This document shows positions 55,286-64,000 of a stretch of DNA of 64,000 nucleotides, piece after piece. The DNA comes from Pedobacter sp. Leaf176 (GTDB lineage: Bacteria > Bacteroidota > Bacteroidia > Sphingobacteriales > Sphingobacteriaceae): positions 482,387 to 546,386 of the forward strand of contig NZ_LMPD01000003.1 in assembly GCF_001424305.1 (NCBI RefSeq), in the 5' to 3' direction. Position 1 is the stretch's first letter; the number at the start of each line of letters is the position of its first letter. The translations under genes and the position numbers were made by a program. Under the pieces are notes generated by a model. The model had not been told where the DNA came from, made no database searches, and worked only from the letters and a program-made list of their open reading frames with translations.

Positions 55286-56182
55286 ATGCTAAGTGTAAGA
55301 AATATTGTGAAGCAATATGCAAGTCACCGTGCACTCGATGATGTTAGTCTCGAAGTGGAACGAGGTAAAATTTTTGGCCTCCTCGGGCCTAACGGCGCAG
55401 GCAAAACTTCGCTTATCCGAATCATCACCCAAATTACAGCACCAGATAGCGGTGAAGTTATTTTTAACGGTCAGCAACTCAATGCCAACCACATCAATCG
55501 AATAGGTTATTTACCAGAAGAACGTGGTCTATATAAAAAAATGCAAATTGGTGAACAGATTTTGTATTTATCGAAGCTAAAGGGATTAAGTACTGCTGAA
55601 GCAACAAAAAGAATAAAATATTGGTTCGATAAGCTGGATATGGGAAGCTGGTGGAATAAGAAGGTAGAAGATTTGAGTAAGGGCATGCAGCAAAAAGTCC
55701 AGTTCGTGGCAACTATACTTCACAATCCTGAATTGATTATTCTGGATGAACCTTTTTCAGGATTTGACCCGGTAAACGCCGATTTAATTAAAAATGAAAT
55801 CCTGGAATTAAATGCACAAGGAACAACTTTCATTTTTTCTACCCACAGAATGGAAAGTGTAGAAGAACTCTGTGATAACATTGCACTGATAGATAAATCA
55901 AAAAAGATTTTAGATGGTGCTGTTACCGATATTAAATCATCGTATCGAAATAATACTTACTGCATTGAGTTTACCGGCAAAGTCGACTTTAGCAACATCG
56001 ATCTATTTGAGGTGTTGGAGAAAAAAGACGTCAAAAGCGGCACAAACTTGAAATTCAAGCTGATACGTGACTATACCGCCAATGATGTACTGGCGTACAT
56101 GATTCCTAAGGTGAGCATCAATCATTTTACCGAAGTAATTCCAAGCATGAATGACATTTTTATTGAGCATGTTAAAAAATAA
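55286..56182 (+). CDS. ABC transporter ATP-binding protein (NatA-like)
   Basis: 298 residues. Walker A GPNGAGKTSLIR, Q-loop PEERGLYKKM, signature LSKGMQQKVQ and Walker B LIILDEPFSGFDP are present. After about 210 a C-terminal extension (KKILDGAVTDIKSSYRNNTYCIEFTG) resembles DUF4162, usual in exporters of the NatA/drug type. It is 3 bp before its permease gene. A TTTG, 21 nt, TATTTTTT near 55226-55258 may be its promoter. Confidence 0.93.
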   Translation: MLSVRNIVKQYASHRALDDVSLEVERGKIFGLLGPNGAGKTSLIRIITQITAPDSGEVIFNGQQLNANHINRIGYLPEERGLYKKMQIGEQILYLSKLKGLSTAEATKRIKYWFDKLDMGSWWNKKVEDLSKGMQQKVQFVATILHNPELIILDEPFSGFDPVNADLIKNEILELNAQGTTFIFSTHRMESVEELCDNIALIDKSKKILDGAVTDIKSSYRNNTYCIEFTGKVDFSNIDLFEVLEKKDVKSGTNLKFKLIRDYTANDVLAYMIPKVSINHFTEVIPSMNDIFIEHVKK

Positions 56183-56185
56183 GTC

Positions 56186-57526
56186 ATGAATAAAATTTTA
56201 CTAATAATACAAAGAGAATATTTATCCAGGGTTAAGAAAAAATCATTCATAGTTATGACTTTTTTAACTCCTATTATCATAGCAGGTTTTTATGGTTTAA
56301 TAATTTATTTTTCGATTAAAGGCATTAACGATAAAATTGATAAAGTAGCCGTAATCAACGAAAATAAAACTTTAACGGAAGAACTTACATCAAACAAAAA
56401 TGTAACCTATGAGTATGTAGATGAATCTGTTCAAAACCTGAAGAAAAATTTGGGTAAAAGCGATTTTGATTACATATTATACCTGCCTGATTTCGACATT
56501 GAATCACCTAAAGGCATCGAATTGATTGGCAAGAAACAAGCGGGATTAACTTTAGACGGTCGGGTGTCTGATTCTATTGAAGATTTAATCCGCGACTATA
56601 AGCTAAAGAAATCAGGCATCTCGCAGGCAGATTTAGATCACCTTAAAAGTAAGGTAAATATTATAACGAAGAAAATTGGTGACACAGGCAGAGAAGAAAA
56701 CAGCAGTGCTGGTGCAAGTACAGTTATTGCATTTGTAGCGGGCGTACTCATGTTTATGTTCATCATGCTTTACGGTGTACAGGTTATGCGTGGTGTAATA
56801 GAAGAAAAAACCAGTAGGATTATAGAGATTATGATTTCATCAGTAAAGCCATTTCAGCTGATGATGGGTAAAATTATAGGTATCGCCTTGGTTGGCTTAA
56901 CACAGTTTTTACTATGGATTATATTGACATTTTCTATATCTGCTTCAGCAGTAAGCGTCTTTGTAAGTAAAGATGATGCAAAGAAAATAGCAACATCGGG
57001 TTCACAAATTACGCCTGTTAATCCAGGTGCTCAACAAATTCAGGCAGCTGCATTGAGCGATGGCCCCCTAGGCAAGGTACAACAGAGTATTAAGAACCTA
57101 GATTTGGGAAAAATTATCACGATTTTTATCGTTTACTTTTTAGGTGGCGACCTCTTCTATAGTGCACTTTATGCCGCAATTGGTTCGGCAGTCGACAGCG
57201 AAACAGAAACCCAACAATTTATGATGCCCGTAATGATGCCATTGCTACTAAGTTATGCGCTATCCCTTAGTGTTGTCACTAACGATCCTTATGGAAATGT
57301 CGCTTTCTGGCTATCGATGATTCCCTTCACGTCGCCTATTGCTATGGTTGTAAGATTACCTTATGGTGTGCCAGGTTGGGAATTGGCGTTATCGATAGTA
57401 ATTTTAATTGCAGGTTTCATCGGAACGGTTTGGTTTGCAGCCAGAATTTATCGTGTGGGAATTTTAATGTATGGTAAAAAGGCTAGTTTCAAAGAGATGG
57501 TGAAATGGTTTTGGTATAAAAATTAA
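56186..57526 (+). CDS. ABC-2 type transporter permease (NatB-like)
   Basis: 446 residues. One N-terminal helix (FLTPIIIAGFYGLIIYFSI) is followed by a large extracytoplasmic domain (about 50-180). Then come at least five helices (VIAFVAGVLMFMFIMLYGVQVM, IGIALVGLTQFLLWIILTFSIS, IITIFIVYFLGGDLFYSALYAAIG, MPLLLSYALSLSVVT, LALSIVILIAGFIGTVWFAAR). Motif RGVIEEKTSRIIEIMISSVKPFQLMMGKIIGI is typical of ABC-2 exporters. It forms the pair with the preceding ATPase; substrate may be sodium or a drug. Confidence 0.92.
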   Translation: MNKILLIIQREYLSRVKKKSFIVMTFLTPIIIAGFYGLIIYFSIKGINDKIDKVAVINENKTLTEELTSNKNVTYEYVDESVQNLKKNLGKSDFDYILYLPDFDIESPKGIELIGKKQAGLTLDGRVSDSIEDLIRDYKLKKSGISQADLDHLKSKVNIITKKIGDTGREENSSAGASTVIAFVAGVLMFMFIMLYGVQVMRGVIEEKTSRIIEIMISSVKPFQLMMGKIIGIALVGLTQFLLWIILTFSISASAVSVFVSKDDAKKIATSGSQITPVNPGAQQIQAAALSDGPLGKVQQSIKNLDLGKIITIFIVYFLGGDLFYSALYAAIGSAVDSETETQQFMMPVMMPLLLSYALSLSVVTNDPYGNVAFWLSMIPFTSPIAMVVRLPYGVPGWELALSIVILIAGFIGTVWFAARIYRVGILMYGKKASFKEMVKWFWYKN

Positions 57527-57635
57527 TTCCACTAAACAGAAGCACCATACAAATCTGAATTTGATTTGTAACTTCAGATAGAATCTTTCATATATAATTT
57601 ATTTGTAACCAGTTTAAACACTTCAATCTATTTCT

Positions 57636-58352
57636 TTGAAAAAAGTAATCATTATTGGCGCTACTTCGGGCATTGGAAAATCACTTGCGCTCCAAATGGC
57701 TGATGCCGGATATATTGTAGGCATTACAGGGAAACGCCAGATTTTAATAAATGAAATTGAAGGTTTAAACGCGGGAAAAATATTGGGTTCATGTTTTGAT
57801 GTAAATGATGAAACCAATTTAATCGAAAACTTGATATCATTAATTGAAAGACTTGGAGGCTACGATATATTAATTTATAGTGCAGGGTATGGCGAGATAA
57901 ATGAAAGCCTGAATACCCAGATTGAGCAGGATACGATCAATACGAATGTCCGCTCTTTTACCAACGTAGTTACCTGGAGTTTCGATTACTTTAAAAGGCA
58001 AGGCCGTGGGCAAATAGCAGCTGTAACATCGGTAGCTGGTTTGCGTGGGAACGATAAATCGCCCGCATACAGCGCTTCCAAAGCTTTTCAGATCAATTAC
58101 CTGGAAGGTTTAGCAAGAAAATCCTCCAAATTAAAACTAGGCATCGACATTTTGGATATCAGGCCGGGTTATGTCGATACAGCAATGGCGAAAGGCGATA
58201 ATTTATTTTGGGTTACGCCAGTAGAAAAAGCCGCAAAGCAAATCATTAGGGGGATTGAGCGCAAAGCTGATGTAATTTATATTAGTAAAAGATGGCGATT
58301 ATTTGCGTGGACTTCCAAAATTTTACCTCGATCTTTAGTGAAAAAAATTTAA
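57636..58352 (+). CDS. Short-chain dehydrogenase/reductase
   Basis: 238 residues from a TTG start at 57636 (MKKVIIIGATSGIGKSLAL), there being no suitable ATG. The NAD(P)-binding GATSGIGKS, the VTSVAGL Ser and the YSASK catalytic Tyr/Lys are present; NAG-type motif is seen as IYSAGYG. An unusually long C-terminus (ADVIYISKRWRLFAWTSKILPRSL) suggests a membrane-touching helix. Substrate unknown. The stop is 1 bp before the Ppx/GppA gene. Confidence 0.88.
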   Translation: MKKVIIIGATSGIGKSLALQMADAGYIVGITGKRQILINEIEGLNAGKILGSCFDVNDETNLIENLISLIERLGGYDILIYSAGYGEINESLNTQIEQDTINTNVRSFTNVVTWSFDYFKRQGRGQIAAVTSVAGLRGNDKSPAYSASKAFQINYLEGLARKSSKLKLGIDILDIRPGYVDTAMAKGDNLFWVTPVEKAAKQIIRGIERKADVIYISKRWRLFAWTSKILPRSLVKKI

Positions 58353-58353
58353 T

Positions 58354-59268
58354 ATGCGTTTAGCGGTTATCGACCTGGGAACAAACACCTTTCATTTGCT
58401 TATTGTAGAATCAAAGGATAAAGAATTCGAGATTTTATATAAGACAACTATTCCGGTTAGGCTAGGTGAAGGTCGAATAAATGACAATGTAATTATTCCT
58501 GCCGCTTTTGAAAGAGGTATATCTACATTAAGGGACTTCAGAAAAAAATTAGAAGAATACAAGGTTGATAAAGTAAAAGCAACTGCTACCTCTGCGATTA
58601 GAAGTGCCGAAAACGGAAAAGACTTTGTGCGCTCGGTAAAAGAACAGGTAAACATAGACATCGAAATTATAACGGGTGACGAAGAGGCAGCTTCAATTTA
58701 CAAGGGTGTTAAGCTAAGTGGTGCAATTGAGGATCTAACGCTAATAATGGACATCGGAGGCGGAAGCATTGAATTTATACTTTGTGATACTGAAAAATTC
58801 ATCTGGAAGAAAAGCTACAACATCGGTGCAGCACGTTTGATGCAAAAATTTTTCAAGTCAGATCCAATTTCTGATGATGATAAAAGTGCCATTACCAACC
58901 ACATTCAAAATCAGTTAAACGATCTATTTCAGGTTTGTGGAGCGTATCAACCTCAAACTTTAATAGGTTCTGCAGGTGCCTTTGAAACTTTTGCCGAATT
59001 AATCATCAGAAAAAATAATGAAACCGTAAATGTTGCAGAAATAAAAGTGTACGAATTCAACTATAATGACTATATCGCTACCGCACAAGCACTGATAAAT
59101 GCGACCCATCATGAAAGGGCAATGATGCCCGGCATGATCCAGCTCCGGATTGATATGATCGTAATGGCCGTCCTTATTACAAATTATGTAATGGAGAGAT
59201 TAAAAATTACAACACTAAAATTATCTACCTACGATCTAAAAATGGGCGTTCTGGCGGACCTGCTATAA
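58354..59268 (+). CDS. Ppx/GppA family phosphatase
   Basis: 304 residues of the ASKHA fold. The phosphate-1 motif is AVIDLGTNTFHLLIV and the phosphate-2 motif is LIMDIGGGSIEFIL. The EEAASIYKGVKLSG helix, RSAENG and GSAGAFETFAELI are typical. It hydrolyses polyphosphate or (p)ppGpp-type 5'-phosphates. It is only the N-terminal two-domain form, as in many bacteria. Cotranscribed with the SDR gene. Confidence 0.92.
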   Translation: MRLAVIDLGTNTFHLLIVESKDKEFEILYKTTIPVRLGEGRINDNVIIPAAFERGISTLRDFRKKLEEYKVDKVKATATSAIRSAENGKDFVRSVKEQVNIDIEIITGDEEAASIYKGVKLSGAIEDLTLIMDIGGGSIEFILCDTEKFIWKKSYNIGAARLMQKFFKSDPISDDDKSAITNHIQNQLNDLFQVCGAYQPQTLIGSAGAFETFAELIIRKNNETVNVAEIKVYEFNYNDYIATAQALINATHHERAMMPGMIQLRIDMIVMAVLITNYVMERLKITTLKLSTYDLKMGVLADLL

Positions 59269-59286
59269 TTTTCCTTTGACCCCCGG

Positions 59287-59850
59287 CTATATATATTCCA
59301 GCAGTGCTTTGTAAAGACGCTCTGTAGGTAAACCCATAACATTGGTGTAAGAGCCATTTATTTTTTCTACAACTACAATCCCCCACCAATCCTGTATACC
59401 GTAACTGCCAGCTTTATCGTAAGGCTTATAATTATCTATGTAAAAGTCGATCTCCTTACTCGTAACCGCCTTGCAGGTTACCTCTGTCACATCATAAAAT
59501 GAGAGGATTTTATCTCCCTTTACGATGGTCACCCCGGTGTATACTTTGTGTTTAGCACCTGATAATTTGTGTAGCATTTCCTGAGCATGGATTCTGTTTT
59601 CAGGTTTTCCTAAGATTTCATTATCTAAAGCGACAATTGTATCTGCAGTTATTATAATCGCATCTTTGGAATTAAACGCTTTAGCTTTTTTTTCAGAAAT
59701 GTAAACGGCAATTTCCGCAGGACTTAAGCCTTTAGGATAGCTTTCATCAACATCTTTTAATTCGACTTTGAAATTTAAGCCCATCAACTGTAAAAGTTCC
59801 AGGCGACGGGGTGATTTGGAGGCAAGTATAATTGGAGTATCCTGAAGCAT
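59287..59850 (-). CDS. maf: Maf family nucleoside triphosphate pyrophosphatase
   Basis: 187 residues. The N-terminal LASKSPRRLELLQLMGLNFKV, the middle ADTIVALDNEILGKP, and the DKAGSYGIQDWWGIVVVEKINGSYTNVMGLP region are the Maf signatures. It hydrolyses non-canonical or dTTP/UTP-type nucleotides. It is convergent with the Ppx/GppA gene. Confidence 0.94.
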   Translation of the reverse strand: MLQDTPIILASKSPRRLELLQLMGLNFKVELKDVDESYPKGLSPAEIAVYISEKKAKAFNSKDAIIITADTIVALDNEILGKPENRIHAQEMLHKLSGAKHKVYTGVTIVKGDKILSFYDVTEVTCKAVTSKEIDFYIDNYKPYDKAGSYGIQDWWGIVVVEKINGSYTNVMGLPTERLYKALLEYI

Positions 59851-59870
59851 TTGATTATATTTTCCGCTAA

Positions 59871-59905
59871 AATAACAAAAGCGACATAAAGCCGCTTTTG
59901 TTATT
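59871..59905. terminator. Terminator between maf and the CpxP/Spy-like gene
   Basis: AATAACAAAAGCG (59871-59883) and CGCTTTTGTTATT (59893-59905) form a 13-bp stem around a 9-nt loop. It is 20 nt after the stop of the Spy-like gene on the minus strand and precedes maf. Confidence 0.8.
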
Positions 59906-59925
59906 TTACTTATTTGAAAAATGCT

Positions 59926-60312
59926 TTATTGACCACCACCATTCTGACGGGCTTCCATTGCTTTTTTACGTTCTTCAAGTAATGCTTTAAAAGCTGGTTT
60001 TTGCTCTTCTGTTAAAACAGCTTCAATTTTGGTATTCGTTTCCCCCATCATCTTCATCATTTTCTCTCTCATGCCAGAATTATCTCCTCCAGACGCTTCC
60101 CTCGCTTTTGCCATTTCTGCATTCTGTGCAGTGTAAACAGCTAAAACTTTAGTCTTCTGATCTTCAGTTAACTTTAACTTCTCAGCAAGTTGATCTGTAT
60201 TCCTTTTTGCTCTTTCTTCTGGTGTACCACCCATACGGCCACCGCCTTGCTGCGCACTTGCATATGTTATTACAGAGAATAACAACGCACAAATCATCAT
60301 TAATTTTTTCAT
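59926..60312 (-). CDS. CpxP/Spy-like periplasmic helical protein
   Basis: 128 residues. The signal peptide (MMICALLFSVITYASAQ) is followed by a Gly-rich stretch and helices with TPEERAKRNTDQLAEKLKLTEDQKTKVLAV and VLTEEQKPAFKALLEERKKAMEA. The LTxxQ repeats are typical of the LTXXQ/Spy superfamily or the related DUF4890 group. It probably binds unfolded periplasmic proteins or metals (inference). Met-rich segment REKMMKMMGETN may bind metal. Confidence 0.82.
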   Translation of the reverse strand: MKKLMMICALLFSVITYASAQQGGGRMGGTPEERAKRNTDQLAEKLKLTEDQKTKVLAVYTAQNAEMAKAREASGGDNSGMREKMMKMMGETNTKIEAVLTEEQKPAFKALLEERKKAMEARQNGGGQ

Positions 60313-60473
60313 GTTTTTGTTTTTTTGTATCGAACAACTAACTGCTCAATTTGGTTAAATTTTAGACTGGTTGGAATACAAAAAAAGTTAAAAGTTTAAT
60401 TGTGCCACGTAACTTAGCTGTTGCAATTACCGAATACAGAGAATTGCTCAAGAATGAAAAATCTTTAGCTGTT

Positions 60474-61001
60474 TTATTTGCCTGAATCAGCAGCGATTGG
60501 GTTTTCGTCAAACCACCTGCCCTGTATTTTTAACACTTTTTCGATGATGTCACGAACTGCCGTTTTGCCGCCATTATATGGAGATATAAATCTGGAGATA
60601 GCTTTAATTTCTTCAACAGCATCTGCCGGGCAGCTTGGCAATCCAACAAGTTTCATCACCTTTAAATCAGGTATATCATCTCCCATGTAAAGTACCTCTG
60701 CTGCTGTGATTTTTTTAGCTTTAAGATAATTATTGAATATATCTACTTTATCGCCAGCGGCTAAGAAGACATCCACAATTCCTAAATTTGAAAAGCGTTT
60801 GCCCATTCCGATCCCATCTCCACCAGAGATGATGCAAACATTATAGCCTCTTTTAACAGCTAATTGCATTGCGTAGCCATCTTTAATATGAAAAGTACGA
60901 AGCGACTGTCCGTTATCTGTAACCTGAACAGTGCCGTCAGTTAGAACACCATCAACATCAAAAACGAAGGTTGTAATTTCTTTTATCTTTTGGAGAAACA
61001 T
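60474..61001 (-). CDS. kdsC: 3-deoxy-D-manno-octulosonate 8-phosphate phosphatase (KdsC, HAD)
   Basis: 175 residues, minimal HAD without cap. The nucleophile motif is FVFDVDGVLTDGTV, motif II is CIISGGDG, and motif III/IV is EVLYMGDDIPDLKVMKLVGLPSCPADA. It removes phosphate from KDO-8-P in lipopolysaccharide core synthesis. The substrate is inferred from the family; some are related N-acylneuraminate phosphatases. C-terminal 20 residues are a variable tail. Confidence 0.9.
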   Translation of the reverse strand: MFLQKIKEITTFVFDVDGVLTDGTVQVTDNGQSLRTFHIKDGYAMQLAVKRGYNVCIISGGDGIGMGKRFSNLGIVDVFLAAGDKVDIFNNYLKAKKITAAEVLYMGDDIPDLKVMKLVGLPSCPADAVEEIKAISRFISPYNGGKTAVRDIIEKVLKIQGRWFDENPIAADSGK

Positions 61002-61076
61002 AATTGATTACAGGATAAAGTTATGTTTGCCTCTTTATACGCTTTGACCTGTAAAAGGCAACATTTAACAGGTAAC

Positions 61077-61322
61077 TTAATCTTGATTGTCTCTCCACTC
61101 GTAAACCCATGCAGACTGAATCTGTTCTAAATGACCCTCGCTACTTTCCTCGCGGGTTCCTTTAAAATTTGGTAGAGTCAATACCCATTCCAATAAATCG
61201 GTAAAACGGATGCGGTATATTTTAGTTTCGCCAAACTCATCACCAAATTTTTCATATAAAGACATGGCAATGTCTTCATAGTCATTCCAATAAAAAGGTA
61301 AGGCAAATTTATCGTTGTTCAT
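61077..61322 (-). CDS. iscX: IscX, iron-sulfur assembly accessory protein
   Basis: 81 residues of the IscX (YfhJ) fold. YWNDYEDIAMSLYEKFGDEFGETKIYRIRFTDLLEWVLTLPNF and ESSEGHLEQIQSAWVYEW follow the family pattern. It regulates IscS-dependent Fe-S assembly. It lies 83 bp after a 2Fe-2S ferredoxin gene in the same direction, a known partner arrangement. Confidence 0.92.
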   Translation of the reverse strand: MNNDKFALPFYWNDYEDIAMSLYEKFGDEFGETKIYRIRFTDLLEWVLTLPNFKGTREESSEGHLEQIQSAWVYEWRDNQD

Positions 61323-61404
61323 GTTGTGTTATTGGTTAATTGGTTGAATCGATTTAATCAGTTTAAATGTTAATTTTCAATCGTAAATCTAAAATCGTAA
61401 ATCC

Positions 61405-61737
61405 CTAGTGTCCCATAAAGCCGGACTGGTCAGGAATTGTAACTTCGATATCGCCATTAATTACCACACACTGGCAACCTAGTCGGGAAGTAATTCTCGG
61501 GCGTACAGCTCTATCGATAAAATCTTCTTCTTTGTCAGAAATTTCTTCGATATTATCCATGCCTTTTGTTACATATACATGGCAGGTACTGCAACCACAA
61601 ACACCGCCGCAATTGTGCTGCAATTCAATTCCATTATCCAGACAAACATCCAACACAGATTCTCCGGCAGCAATAGGCAGTTCTACCGATTCGTGATCCG
61701 CTTCTTCGAAATTTATTTTAAGTTTAAAAATGCTCAT
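61405..61737 (-). CDS. 2Fe-2S ferredoxin (adrenodoxin type)
   Basis: 110 residues. The cluster ligands are in LQHNCGGVCGCSTCHVYV and the distant CQCVVINGDIEVTIPD. The family is the ISC-type ferredoxin that supplies electrons for Fe-S assembly. It precedes iscX, supporting that role. Confidence 0.92.
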   Translation of the reverse strand: MSIFKLKINFEEADHESVELPIAAGESVLDVCLDNGIELQHNCGGVCGCSTCHVYVTKGMDNIEEISDKEEDFIDRAVRPRITSRLGCQCVVINGDIEVTIPDQSGFMGH

Positions 61738-61777
61738 AATTATTTTGCAAAAGTAACAAGCAAAAGCGGCAATTGTA

Positions 61778-62542
61778 CTATTTATGTACTAATTTAATGC
61801 TATTGCTTAATGTTTGATAAATCTCCTGCAGTTCAGGCAGGTCTGAAAGCATAGCCAAATGCTTGTTTATGGTACTTTCATCACGTCTTATTGCAGGTCC
61901 GGTCTGTACATTCTCCGGATAATCGAACAACACTTTATCAGCAGTTTCGGTGATTAATGGTTTGATAAGATCAAAATTCAAATCATTTTTTGTTAAAATC
62001 TGATGTGATAACGCATATAGGTGATTGGCGAAATTACAGGCAAAAACAGCAGCAAGATGTAATACTTTCCTCTTGTCTCCATTTACCACATATACTTTGT
62101 CGCTAAGTTTTTCAGCAACACGTGTTAAAATATCAAGTTGATGATGATCAGAAGCTTCTAAGCAAAGTGGAATCGTCTTAAAATCAACTATCCTACTTTT
62201 CGAGAAAGTTTGCAAGGGGTAAAAAACGCCTGCATGCTTCACTTCCGAGGATAAGATGTTGATATCTGTAGTGCCCGAAGTATGAACGATCAGGCCGTCA
62301 ACACCCTTCAAATTTTTGGCTACACCGGCAATTGCATCGTCTTTAACAGATACGATGTACAAATCTGCCGTTCGGTCAATCTCAGAAAAACTATTTATTG
62401 ATTTAGAACCAACGTTTTTGGCAATTGCTTTTGCATTTTCCAGATTCGGACTAAAAACCTGCACAATATTTTCACCGGCAGCTTTTAAAGCCAGCGCTAA
62501 ATTGGTAGCAACATTTCCTGAACCTAATAAAACAATATTCAT
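61778..62542 (-). CDS. Rossmann-like DUF2520 domain protein
   Basis: 254 residues. NAD(P)-binding start NIVLLGSGNVATNLALALKAAG, then TADLYIVSVKDDAIAGVAKNL and the DUF2520-type helical C-terminus (FACNFANHLYALSHQIL, GPAIRRDESTINKHLAML). The fold resembles ProC/6-phosphogluconate dehydrogenases, but the substrate is unknown. Lies 5 bp after the CcmF-type gene and 40 bp before the ferredoxin gene. Confidence 0.88.
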   Translation of the reverse strand: MNIVLLGSGNVATNLALALKAAGENIVQVFSPNLENAKAIAKNVGSKSINSFSEIDRTADLYIVSVKDDAIAGVAKNLKGVDGLIVHTSGTTDINILSSEVKHAGVFYPLQTFSKSRIVDFKTIPLCLEASDHHQLDILTRVAEKLSDKVYVVNGDKRKVLHLAAVFACNFANHLYALSHQILTKNDLNFDLIKPLITETADKVLFDYPENVQTGPAIRRDESTINKHLAMLSDLPELQEIYQTLSNSIKLVHK

Positions 62543-62547
62543 TTCTT

Positions 62548-64000
62548 TTACGCAGTTTTAGCCTCTTTTCGTCTTCTAAAAATCGACAATAAGAAACCAA
62601 CAACCATTATTATGGTACCAGACCAATACAGGTTGATGTATGGGAATTCAATAGCCTTGAAGACTACCCAGTCTTTAGCTTGTTGCGGTTTTTCGAAAAT
62701 CTGCAACTCTACTTTCTTTTCATCAGGCAATACCTTTGAGAAACGGAATTTTAAATCCAGTTCATCCACTTTACGTGCAAAATCAAAAGTATTATTGCCT
62801 TTAATTAAAAAGATAGGCTCAGTATTGTAAATTTTACCGCTCGCATTAATTTCCATCGGTAAACCGACTGCGAAATCACCTTTTGCCAACGCTAAATCTT
62901 TGGCTTTAGGCTTATTGTTCAATGCCTTGACAGTAATAATTCCGCTTGAGGTATGAATGGTATCTCCTGCAGCTACCTTTAAGATACGTGGCGCTTTATA
63001 ATTTTCATCGTCTGAATGACCCTCATGATCATCATGAGCAGTTTGCTTAATAGCAGCGCTTGTAATGTGCGTGTACACATCATAAGTCAAATAATGTTTT
63101 GTATCGGGTGACGCAATCAAACCCATTTTTTCATTGTCCTGAACATGTGGATGCAAATTGAAATCTTCTTTCAATTTGCCTTCATCATCATAAACCTTAA
63201 AGTTAAGTTCGTAAATTGTGTTAGGTGCTTCTGTTGTATCGCTAACATAGGTTACGGTGTACTTACCCATTTTTTTAGGTTCGTTTTTATATAACATGAT
63301 GTTTTCACCAGGTTTTTCTGTTTTCTCAAAATCTTTAACCGGGATGAAATTATTTGCATTAATAGACAGTGGTTTATTAGTAGCTGCAGAAATCAATGCA
63401 CCTAAAATTAATAATGCAAAGCCAATGTGGGCTATAGCAGAGCCGGCCAGCTTTGCCTTACCGCCAAATGCCTGATATAAAATAGTTGCGTTAGATAGAA
63501 CAGCAAATGAACAGCTAAAAGTGATGAGAATATACATCGTATTAGTGTAAATGCCTGTTACGTACACTAAAGCAGCTGTTAAAACAATAGCAAACAAAAT
63601 AGCCGACACCAGACTGCTGTAAAATTTGCGGGGATCTGTCCTCTTATACTTCAGATATTGTGAAAAACCTGATATTAATGTAATTAAAACCACAAATGGC
63701 GCCTGCCATTGATTGTAATATTTAACGGCATCAATTGGAGGAGAAAATTTTGTTCCAAAAGCTTTGTTGAACACAGGAACGGAAGTTGAAAATATGACCT
63801 GAATGCAGGCAACCGTAACAACCAATGCGCCAATAAACATCCAGAACTCACGAGAGTACGTCTCTTCGTCTTTGGTTGTAATTGGTAATTCTTTCCATCT
63901 TAAAACAATGAGTACAACGGCCAAAACGGCAAATACGACATTGTATAAAATCAGGTGACCGAACATGCCCATATCAGTAAATGAGTGGACAGAAGTATCG
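62548..64000 (-). CDS. CcmF-type cytochrome c biogenesis protein, 5' end outside window
   Basis: The frame is open to the right edge. The first Met within the window is at 63972, but the codons before it (DTSVHSFTD) continue in frame without a stop, so the real start is outside. About 484 residues are visible. They have membrane helices (LILYNVVFAVLAVVLIVL, FWMFIGALVVTVACIQVIF, AIVLTAALVYVTGIY, SAIAHIGFALLILGALISA), a soluble periplasmic beta region (MGKYTVTYVSDTTEAPNTIYEL) and a C-terminal helix after AIEFPYINLYWSGTIIMVVGF. That ending is the CcmF-type heme lyase form. Confidence 0.85.
   Translation of the reverse strand, partial: DTSVHSFTDMGMFGHLILYNVVFAVLAVVLIVLRWKELPITTKDEETYSREFWMFIGALVVTVACIQVIFSTSVPVFNKAFGTKFSPPIDAVKYYNQWQAPFVVLITLISGFSQYLKYKRTDPRKFYSSLVSAILFAIVLTAALVYVTGIYTNTMYILITFSCSFAVLSNATILYQAFGGKAKLAGSAIAHIGFALLILGALISAATNKPLSINANNFIPVKDFEKTEKPGENIMLYKNEPKKMGKYTVTYVSDTTEAPNTIYELNFKVYDDEGKLKEDFNLHPHVQDNEKMGLIASPDTKHYLTYDVYTHITSAAIKQTAHDDHEGHSDDENYKAPRILKVAAGDTIHTSSGIITVKALNNKPKAKDLALAKGDFAVGLPMEINASGKIYNTEPIFLIKGNNTFDFARKVDELDLKFRFSKVLPDEKKVELQIFEKPQQAKDWVVFKAIEFPYINLYWSGTIIMVVGFLLSIFRRRKEAKTA

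Noticed and set aside
62548..63972. CcmF-type gene complete within the window, starting at 63972
   Set aside because: The frame is open beyond 63972 to the window edge and the family is much longer at the N-terminus.
1..64000. CRISPR array, prophage or insertion sequence with transposase
   Set aside because: No regularly spaced direct repeats, phage structural genes or transposase motifs were seen on either strand.

Overview
The window reads as chromosome of a Bacteroidota bacterium, most like Sphingobacteriaceae (Pedobacter or a near relative). The reasons are a SusC/SusD polysaccharide locus with a hybrid two-component regulator, a type IX secretion (gliding-type) C-terminal domain, Bacteroidota-type promoters (TTTG, about 20 nt, TAnnTTTG), many starts without a Shine-Dalgarno sequence, and low GC. 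Species is inferred from general resemblance only.

Layout. Positions 1-16452 (all minus strand) hold a polysaccharide utilization locus: GH97, hybrid sensor/AraC regulator, SusC, SusD, DUF3823 lipoprotein, tandem-domain GH43 and a GH2 enzyme cut by the left edge. The enzyme set suggests a galactose- and arabinose- or xylose-containing plant glycan (inference). Positions 16453-20300 are sparse: a coiled-coil protein, tRNA-Leu(CAA) with its own promoter and terminator, a histidine kinase and a DUF3817 protein. Positions 20474-36472 are minus-strand housekeeping and envelope genes: hscB, rseP, dxr, a GH3-type adenylating enzyme, two GT2 glycosyltransferases, a dihydroorotase-like protein that has lost its catalytic residues, a BatA-type membrane protein, a TlpA-like thioredoxin and an L,D-transpeptidase.

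Positions 36545-44664 (plus strand) are the histidine operon hisG-D-C-B-H-A-F-IE. It is preceded by a canonical promoter, a 15-residue leader peptide with five His codons, and a U-run hairpin, so it is probably attenuated by histidine supply. Between hisA and hisF sits a small insertion of about 530 bp with inverted-repeat ends and a frameshifted DUF559 endonuclease gene. Its tail is in frame with hisF and appears to supply the hisF start. A second, unrelated palindromic element lies between hisF and hisIE.

Positions 44726-64000 mix both strands: a WD40 protein, zinc ribbon protein, NlpC/P60 peptidase, UspA, class C beta-lactamase-like hydrolase, 7Fe ferredoxin, LuxC-type acyl-CoA reductase, T9SS substrate, FtsE, GrpE, DnaJ, an ABC-2 exporter, SDR, Ppx/GppA, Maf, CpxP/Spy-like protein, KdsC, IscX, 2Fe-2S ferredoxin, DUF2520 protein, and a CcmF-type cytochrome c biogenesis gene cut by the right edge.

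The most unusual features are the DUF559 inverted-repeat cassette inside the his operon, the his leader, the catalytically dead dihydroorotase homologue, and a duplicated GH3 gene tail separated from the gene by a REP/MITE-like element. No CRISPR array, prophage or intact insertion sequence was seen.
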